Of a DNA stretch of 10,461 nt, positions 6,431-10,461 are shown one piece after another. The notes under the pieces are model-generated. The model searched no databases. It saw nothing but the letters and a program-made list of their open reading frames with translations, and was not told the DNA's origin. The position numbers and the translations under genes are program-made. This DNA comes from Paracoccaceae bacterium (lineage in GTDB: Bacteria; Pseudomonadota; Alphaproteobacteria; Rhodobacterales; Rhodobacteraceae). The stretch covers positions 1 to 10,461 of the forward strand of contig DOIS01000367.1 in assembly GCA_003511785.1 (NCBI GenBank). Direction: 5' to 3'. The stretch's first letter is position 1, and each line of letters starts with the position of its first letter.

Positions 6431-7114
6431 TCAGATTTCACGTGTCTTGAAGAACCGCTCGAGCCGGTCGGCGAAATCGGCCGAGGTCAAGGGCGCATCC
6501 AGCCGCGACCGTGCCTGTTCAGCGACCTCCGGGGGGATCACGTCGCTGCGCGCCTCGATCAGGTCTTCGACGAAAGACCGGCTGAACTCCGGGTGCGGCT
6601 GCACGGTGAATGCCCGGTTGCCGTAGGCCAGAATCGCATGGGGGCTGAACGCGTTGCGGCCCAACACGCGGGCCTCCTCGGGCAAGGCGGTGATCTGGTC
6701 CTGGTGCCAGGCCATGATCGTCTCCTTGCGGTCGCTGCCGTCGAGGTCATAGTCGATCGCGCCGACCGCCCAACCGCCCCTGAACTTCTCGACCCGACCG
6801 CCCAGCGCCTGTGCGAGGATCTGATGCCCGAAACAGACGCCGATGATCGGAACATCCGCCGCATAGGCGCGGCGCAGGAAGTCTTCCAGCGGCGGGATCC
6901 AATCATGGGGCTCATAGGCGCCGAATTTGGAGCCGGTAATCAGCCAGCCATCGGCGTCATGCACGTCCTGCGGAAACACCCCGTCAAGAACCGGGTAGGT
7001 CTCGAACGAGAACCCCCGGTCGGCCAGTAGACGCTTGAACAGGTCGTCGTAATCGCCATGCGCCTGGCGCATTTCCTCGGGGGTGCGCCCCGTTTGAAGA
7101 ATCCCGATCTTCAT
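6431..7114 (-). CDS. Class I glutamine amidotransferase / gamma-glutamyl-peptidase-like protein
   Basis: This 227-residue cytoplasmic protein has the GATase1 fold. The nucleophile is Cys94 in IIGVCFGHQILAQALGG. The other triad members are His174 and Glu176 in VQPHPEFS. The stand-alone domain and the N-terminus MKIGILQTGRTPEEM place it with the GMP-synthase-like amidotransferases that include plant gamma-glutamyl peptidases, not with true GuaA, which would carry a synthetase domain. Annotation pipelines often call such proteins 'GMP synthase'. The start at 7114 has GAGGAA a few bases upstream. The frame is open further upstream to 7570, but that part is antisense-like and out of family. It converges on maiA, and only 27 bases separate the two stops. 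The physiological substrate is unknown; gamma-glutamyl or glutathione-conjugate hydrolysis is one guess. Confidence 0.9.
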   Translation of the reverse strand: MKIGILQTGRTPEEMRQAHGDYDDLFKRLLADRGFSFETYPVLDGVFPQDVHDADGWLITGSKFGAYEPHDWIPPLEDFLRRAYAADVPIIGVCFGHQILAQALGGRVEKFRGGWAVGAIDYDLDGSDRKETIMAWHQDQITALPEEARVLGRNAFSPHAILAYGNRAFTVQPHPEFSRSFVEDLIEARSDVIPPEVAEQARSRLDAPLTSADFADRLERFFKTREI

Positions 7115-7200
7115 GTGTTCCTCGCGTGACACCGGACCCGCGTCCAGAAACCCGGTTCCAAGGGCGGCGTCAAGACGAACGCGCGAATGGTAACGCGCCC

Positions 7201-7533
7201 TTATCGATTGCTGTCGATCCAGCGCGACATGGTCGTGCGGTCCCGGAAACACTCCGGCGGCACGTTGCGCCGCTTGATCCGTGCGATCCGCTCGGCGAAA
7301 GCGACCTGTTTCGATGAGGGGTGATTGGCGCCCTCCCGCCTCGTCACCGACTGGGGACGATGCGCGTCGATCCAGGCCGACATGGCGCGGCGATCCGCGC
7401 AGACCTCGTCGGGGATGGCCAGGGATGCGCGCGCCGCGATCTTGCGCGCATAGGCCAGTTGTTTCTCCGTGACCGGCAAGCGATGGTAATCGTTGCTGGC
7501 GAACTCCGTTGCGGGATGGTGAGAGAGATGCAT
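7201..7533 (-). CDS. Hypothetical two-repeat protein under predicted LexA control
   Basis: This is a 110-residue basic soluble protein of unknown function, with no signal peptide or membrane segment. Residues 22-56 and 73-107 are an ungapped internal duplication in a constant 51-residue register. Matching pairs include Lys24/75, Gln25/76, Ala29/80, Ile32/83, Ala33/84, Pro41/92, Glu43/94, Asp47/98, Arg48/99, and the ending MS-x-WID. About 15 of 35 positions are identical. ATG 7533 is preferred over ATG 7548 because GGAGG lies 8 bases upstream and because the predicted transcription start (about 7551) would leave almost no leader before 7548. The promoter contains a GTTC-N7-GTTC box. I recall similar proteins annotated as hypothetical in Rhodobacteraceae. 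A DNA-damage-related role follows only from the promoter. Confidence 0.82.
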   Translation of the reverse strand: MHLSHHPATEFASNDYHRLPVTEKQLAYARKIAARASLAIPDEVCADRRAMSAWIDAHRPQSVTRREGANHPSSKQVAFAERIARIKRRNVPPECFRDRTTMSRWIDSNR

Positions 7534-7558
7534 TCCATTGCCCTCCATTCTGCTCCAC

Positions 7559-7587
7559 AGTATAGAACAAAATAAGAACAAAGTCAA
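7559..7587 (-). promoter_or_regulatory. Sigma70-type promoter of the two-repeat gene
   Basis: On the - strand, TTGACT (7582-7587) and TATACT (7559-7564) are separated by exactly 17 bases, near-consensus for a housekeeping promoter. The -35 starts 25 bases beyond the permease stop codon. Transcription would begin near 7551, leaving a leader of about 18 bases before ATG 7533. Confidence 0.75.
7565..7579 (-). promoter_or_regulatory. LexA (SOS) box GTTC-N7-GTTC
   Basis: The - strand reads GTTC TTATTTT GTTC between the -35 and -10 elements. The direct repeat GTTC-N7-GTTC is the established LexA operator of Alphaproteobacteria such as Rhodobacter and Caulobacter, unlike the CTGT-N8-ACAG box of E. 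coli. Its position in the promoter spacer would let LexA block RNA polymerase directly. Confidence 0.75.
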
Positions 7588-7612
7588 ATGCCGAAGCTGG
7601 CCGCGCACCTTG

Positions 7613-8434
7613 TCAGACGCCGAAGGCTTTCAGCAACATGCGTCCTGCGACCAGCATGAGGAACACCGCGAACACGCGTTTCAACCGCGCGGCCGGAAGC
7701 CGGTGCGCCAGGTTGGCCCCGATCGGTGCCGATATGGTGGTCATCAGGATGGTGATGAGAAACGCGGGACCGTTCACGAATCCGAATGTATAAGGAGGGC
7801 GCCCCTCGACGCCATGGCCCGTGGCCAGGAACCCGATCACCGAGGGCACCGAGATCAGCAGCCCGAACCCGGCCGCGGTTGCGACGGCGCGATGCACGGT
7901 CAGGCCGCTGAATGTCAGGATCGGCCCCCCGAAGGTGCCGCCACCGATCCCCATGAGCACGGACAGGAACCCCACAAGCCCGCTGATCGCGCCTTTCGCC
8001 GCGCCTTGTGGCAAACGCTCTTCGCTGCGCTTGGGCTGGTATCCCAAGGCCATGTGGATCGACACCAGCACACCCAGCACGCCGAAAATGCCGGTCAACA
8101 CGCGCGAATCGACCTGCGCCGCGACCACAACGCCAAGCAGCGCCCCAAGCACGATACCCGGGGCCCAACCGCGCAGGATCCCCCCATCGACCGCCCCCTT
8201 GCGATGATGCGCCTGAAGCGAGCGCGTCGACGTGACCACGATCGTGGCCAGCGACGTGGCGACACAGACCTGCATCACGTGCCCCCCGGCGAACCCGAGC
8301 GCCGTGAAAGCGAAATAGAAGGCCGGCACCAGCACGATGCCACCGCCCAACCCCAGCAGCCCCGCGATGATACCAGCCACGAAGCCGATCACCAGCAGGA
8401 AGGCGAGCAGTGAAAGTATGAGCGTGATGTCCAT
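7613..8434 (-). CDS. TauE/SafE-family inner-membrane permease
   Basis: This 273-residue polytopic membrane protein belongs to the sulfite exporter TauE/SafE (DUF81) family, whose members move anions such as sulfite, sulfoacetate or other sulfur compounds. About eight hydrophobic segments are visible. The family's two-fold pseudo-repeat shows as AGLLGLGGGIVLVPAF (residues 24-39) and VLMGIGGGTFGGPIL (159-173), each a Gly-rich re-entrant-like motif at the start of a half. ATG 8434 has GGAAGG 9 bases upstream, and the length is normal for the family. It lies downstream of tRNA-Lys on the same strand and upstream of the LexA-controlled gene, with no functional partner in view, so the substrate cannot be assigned. 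An 8-bp complement to its SD lies upstream and may modulate translation. Confidence 0.93.
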   Translation of the reverse strand: MDITLILSLLAFLLVIGFVAGIIAGLLGLGGGIVLVPAFYFAFTALGFAGGHVMQVCVATSLATIVVTSTRSLQAHHRKGAVDGGILRGWAPGIVLGALLGVVVAAQVDSRVLTGIFGVLGVLVSIHMALGYQPKRSEERLPQGAAKGAISGLVGFLSVLMGIGGGTFGGPILTFSGLTVHRAVATAAGFGLLISVPSVIGFLATGHGVEGRPPYTFGFVNGPAFLITILMTTISAPIGANLAHRLPAARLKRVFAVFLMLVAGRMLLKAFGV

Positions 8435-8441
8435 CGGCGAA

Positions 8442-8508
8442 AGCCTTCCCCTGTGACGCGCAATTTACGGCACGAAGTTCCGCTTACCCCATTGGCGGAC
8501 GGAAGGCT
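8442..8508 (-). promoter_or_regulatory. Leader inverted repeat able to hide the permease SD
   Basis: On the - strand AGCCTTCC (8501-8508) is perfectly complementary to GGAAGGCT (8442-8449), which contains the permease SD. Between them a TCCGC...GCGGA helper stem is possible. The arrangement could form a translational switch, but an 8-bp match over 51 bases may be chance, and no known riboswitch motif was recognised. Confidence 0.3.
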
Positions 8509-8599
8509 ATGACGCCCGCCCGACCCAGAGCACGCCCTTGGGCCGCACGGTAACGGGCAAGCTAAAAAGCGCCCTTGGCAGGTAGTGATAGAAGTAAAG

Positions 8600-8675
8600 T
8601 GGTGAGCCGTGCAGGATTCGAACCTGCGACCCACTGATTAAAAGTCAGTTGCTCTACCAACTGAGCTAACGGCCC
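8600..8675 (-). tRNA. tRNA-Lys (anticodon UUU), CCA encoded
   Basis: The - strand folds as a complete cloverleaf. The acceptor stem pairs GGGCCGT with ACGGCTC, including one G-U. The D arm is GCTC-AGTTGGTA-GAGC, the anticodon arm is ACTGA-CTTTTAA-TCAGT, and the T arm is GCAGG-TTCGAAT-CCTGC. Discriminator A is followed by an encoded CCA (8600-8602). The anticodon TTT is at 8640-8642, with A37 after U36, the context for t6A and ms2t6A. It stands alone, divergent from dapF-mtaB. Confidence 0.97.
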
Positions 8676-8719
8676 ACTTTCACGTCAGAACCGCAAGCAT
8701 GCGGTGCTGATAGGCGCGC

Positions 8720-8748
8720 TAACTATGCAAGGCGGGGCGGGTGGTCAA
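8720..8748 (-). promoter_or_regulatory. Candidate promoter of tRNA-Lys
   Basis: On the - strand TTGACC (8743-8748, preceded by C as in the alphaproteobacterial CTTGAC -35) is followed after 17 bases by TAGTTA (8720-8725). The -35 is good and the -10 is poor. The start would be about 37 bases before the mature tRNA. A small CCGCA/TGCGG stem (8691-8704) lies in the predicted 5' leader. Confidence 0.4.
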
Positions 8749-8814
8749 GACCTCTTTTCGCATAAATCGGGACGTGCTCTGGATTCGGTTTCGGGGCGGG
8801 GTTATATGCCGGCC

Positions 8815-9651
8815 ATGGCACAGCCGGACACATATCATCTGCCCTTCATGAAAATGCATGGCCTGGGGAACGATTTCGTCGTTTTGGACGGGCGTCAGGC
8901 TTTGCCGGTCCTGTCCCGGGCGTTGATCGCGGCCATTGCCGACCGGCATCGCGGGATCGGCTTCGACCAGCTGGCGGTGATCCGAACGGCCGCCGACGCC
9001 GACGCGCACCTTGTCTTCTACAATGCCGACGGCTCGGAATCGGACGCCTGCGGCAACGCCACGCGCTGCATCGCCCGGCACCTGATGGATCAGACTGGCC
9101 GGGCCGAGCTGGTGTTGACCACGGGGCGCGGGCGTCTGCCGGTGCGGGACCTGGGCGACGGCATTACCGCGGTGAACATGGGGCCGCCGCAACTCGAATG
9201 GCAAGACATTCCCCTGGCAGAGGCCATGGATACGCTGGAATTGCCGATTGAGGGCGGCCCCGTCGCCACCGGCATGGGCAACCCGCATTGCACCTTCTTC
9301 GTGGAGGATGCCGAGGCGATTCCGCTGGACGAATTCGGCGCACGCTACGAGCATCACCCGCTCTACCCGCAGCGCACCAATGTGCAGGTGGCGCAGGTGA
9401 TCGGCCCCGATCGTATCCGCATGCGTGTCTGGGAGCGCGGGGTGGGCGTGACGCTGGCCTCCGGCTCCTCGTCCTGCGCGACCGCCGTTGCGGCGGCCCG
9501 GCGCGGCCTGACCGGGCGGCGGATGCGGATCGACCTTGATGGTGGCACCCTCGACGTGGACTGGCGCGAGGATGGCGTCTGGATGGCCGGGCCCACCATG
9601 CACGTGGCCGATGGCGTCCTGACCCGCGCCTTCCTGGAGAGCGTGGCATGA
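8815..9651 (+). CDS. dapF: Diaminopimelate epimerase
   Basis: DapF interconverts LL- and meso-diaminopimelate in lysine and peptidoglycan-precursor synthesis in the cytoplasm. It needs no cofactor and uses a two-cysteine mechanism. Both cysteines are present: Cys79 in SDACGNATRC and Cys221 in LASGSSSCATAVA. MKMHGLGNDFVVLD at the N-terminus and GNPHCTFFV are further signatures. The C-terminal motif reads SGSSSCAT rather than the more common CGTGACA, which I believe is usual in this group. ATG 8815 gives 278 residues, the normal length. ATG 8806 is an alternative, and no convincing SD decides between them. The frame is open back to 8704, but that region is non-homologous. The stop overlaps the mtaB start (ATGA), indicating translational coupling. 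Confidence 0.95.
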   Translation: MAQPDTYHLPFMKMHGLGNDFVVLDGRQALPVLSRALIAAIADRHRGIGFDQLAVIRTAADADAHLVFYNADGSESDACGNATRCIARHLMDQTGRAELVLTTGRGRLPVRDLGDGITAVNMGPPQLEWQDIPLAEAMDTLELPIEGGPVATGMGNPHCTFFVEDAEAIPLDEFGARYEHHPLYPQRTNVQVAQVIGPDRIRMRVWERGVGVTLASGSSSCATAVAAARRGLTGRRMRIDLDGGTLDVDWREDGVWMAGPTMHVADGVLTRAFLESVA

Positions 9652-10461
9652 GCGCGCCGCGTTTCACGACGCTGGGATGCCGCCTGAACGCCTACGAGAC
9701 CGAGGCGATGAAGGAATTGGGCGCGCAGGCCGGGCTGGAGAACGCGCTGGTGGTGAACACCTGTGCCGTGACCAGCGAGGCCGTGCGCAAGGCCCGCCAG
9801 GAGATCCGCAAGCTGCGACGCGAGAACCCGAACGCACGGATCATCGTCACCGGCTGCGCCGCCCAGACCGAGCCCGAGACCTTCGCCTTGATGGCCGAAG
9901 TCGACAAGGTGATCGGCAACACCGAGAAGATGCAGCCCGAGACGTGGGCGGGCATGGCCGCCGATTTCGTGGGCGAGACCGAGCGCGTGCAGGTCGATGA
10001 CATCATGTCGGTGCAGGAGACGGCCGGCCATCTGATCGACGGATTCGGCACGCGAAGCCGGGCCTATGTTCAGGTGCAGAACGGCTGCGATCATCGCTGC
10101 ACCTTCTGCATCATCCCCTATGGACGGGGCAATTCGCGCAGCGTGCCGGCGGGCGTGGTGGTCGATCAGATCAAGCGTCTGGTGGACCGGGGCTATAACG
10201 AGGTGGTGCTTACCGGGGTGGACCTGACCTCCTGGGGGGCCGATCTGCCGGCGCAGCCGAAGCTCGGCGACCTGGTGTTGCGCATTCTGATATTGGTACC
10301 CGACCTGCCCCGGCTGCGCATCTCGTCCATCGACTCGATCGAGGTGGACGAGGCACTGATGCAAGCCATCGCCACCGAACCGCGCCTGATGCCGCATCTG
10401 CACCTGTCGCTTCAGCATGGCGACGATTTGATCCTGAAGCGGATGAAGCGCCGCCATCTGC
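9648..10461 (+). CDS. mtaB: tRNA t6A37 methylthiotransferase MtaB, N-terminal 271 residues (3' end outside window)
   Basis: This radical-SAM enzyme converts N6-threonylcarbamoyl-A37 to its 2-methylthio form in tRNAs reading ANN codons; tRNA-Lys(UUU) is the known substrate of the YqeV/MtaB group. The frame is open from ATG 9648 to the window end, about two thirds of the usual 415-420 residues. The N-terminal MTTase domain has the three cluster cysteines Cys11 (LGCRLN), Cys39 (NTCAV) and Cys70 (TGCAAQ). The radical-SAM CxxxCxxC is Cys147/151/154 (NGCDHRCTFCIIPYGRG). The LGCRLN-type start and the length separating the motifs favour MtaB over MiaB or RimO. The C-terminal TRAM domain is outside the window. 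Start and dapF stop overlap in ATGA, so the two genes share an mRNA. Confidence 0.95.
   Translation, partial: MSAPRFTTLGCRLNAYETEAMKELGAQAGLENALVVNTCAVTSEAVRKARQEIRKLRRENPNARIIVTGCAAQTEPETFALMAEVDKVIGNTEKMQPETWAGMAADFVGETERVQVDDIMSVQETAGHLIDGFGTRSRAYVQVQNGCDHRCTFCIIPYGRGNSRSVPAGVVVDQIKRLVDRGYNEVVLTGVDLTSWGADLPAQPKLGDLVLRILILVPDLPRLRISSIDSIEVDEALMQAIATEPRLMPHLHLSLQHGDDLILKRMKRRHL

Noticed and set aside
6134..6450. Arg-rich C-terminal extension of maiA in its starting frame
   Set aside because: The family sequence continues in the neighbouring frame after the C6 run, so this tail is a frameshift product and not a domain.
7115..7200. Promoter TTGACG-N17-TTTCTG for the glutamine amidotransferase
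   Set aside because: The -35 is acceptable but the -10 has almost no match to consensus, so it is not listed as a feature.
7115..7570. N-terminal extension of the glutamine amidotransferase by about 150 residues
   Set aside because: The conserved fold begins at MKIGILQTG (7114), where an SD precedes the ATG. The upstream part overlaps another gene in a different frame and has no family similarity.
7538..8413. 291-codon + strand frame opposite the permease
   Set aside because: It is rich in His, Gln, Arg and Asp, the complement of hydrophobic membrane codons. The - strand has an intact TauE/SafE protein.
8546..8575. Terminator after tRNA-Lys (GGGC...GCCC with an inner GCT/AGC pairing on the - strand)
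   Set aside because: The stem is bulged and the T-run lies in the loop instead of after the stem, so it does not fit an intrinsic terminator.
9363..10457. 364-codon - strand frame opposite dapF and mtaB
   Set aside because: It is the shadow of the two conserved + strand genes, both of which carry catalytic motifs.

Overview
The window is GC-rich DNA from what looks like an alphaproteobacterium of the Rhodobacteraceae (Roseobacter group). This rests on the protein sequences, on an alphaproteobacterial-type LexA box (GTTC-N7-GTTC), and on intergenic hairpin elements of a kind I remember from Rhodobacteraceae. No taxonomic search was possible.

Region 1 (1-6403, + strand) is a tightly packed aromatic-catabolism operon. 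In order it holds hmgA (5' end missing), fahA, a metallo-beta-lactamase-fold protein with a degenerate metal site, an FAD-dependent aromatic-ring hydroxylase, a 66-residue DUF2783-type protein, a VOC-fold metalloprotein, and maiA broken by a one-base frameshift in a C6 run. HmgA, MaiA and FahA form the complete homogentisate route: homogentisate to maleylacetoacetate to fumarylacetoacetate to fumarate plus acetoacetate. The four embedded genes are the unexplained part. The hydroxylase and its tiny partner resemble the two-component 3-hydroxyphenylacetate 6-hydroxylase (MhaA/MhaB) and may feed a hydroxyphenylacetate-like substrate into homogentisate. The MBL and VOC proteins have no assigned step.

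Region 2 (6431-8434, - strand) holds three genes. They are a class I glutamine amidotransferase/gamma-glutamyl-peptidase-like protein, a small protein made of two ungapped 35-residue repeats, and a TauE/SafE-family permease. The small protein has a strong sigma70-type promoter with a LexA box between its -35 and -10 elements, so it is predicted to be DNA-damage inducible.

Region 3 (8600-10461) has tRNA-Lys(UUU) on the - strand, divergent from dapF-mtaB on the + strand. The last two overlap by ATGA, and mtaB runs off the window. DapF makes meso-diaminopimelate, the lysine precursor, and MtaB is the enzyme family that thiomethylates A37 of tRNA-Lys(UUU), so all three genes touch lysine supply or decoding.

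No CRISPR array, insertion sequence, integrase or rRNA was seen. No stretch longer than about 170 bases lacks a gene. The largest gaps are 8435-8599 (leader of the permease gene and 3' side of the tRNA) and 8676-8814 (shared divergent promoter region).
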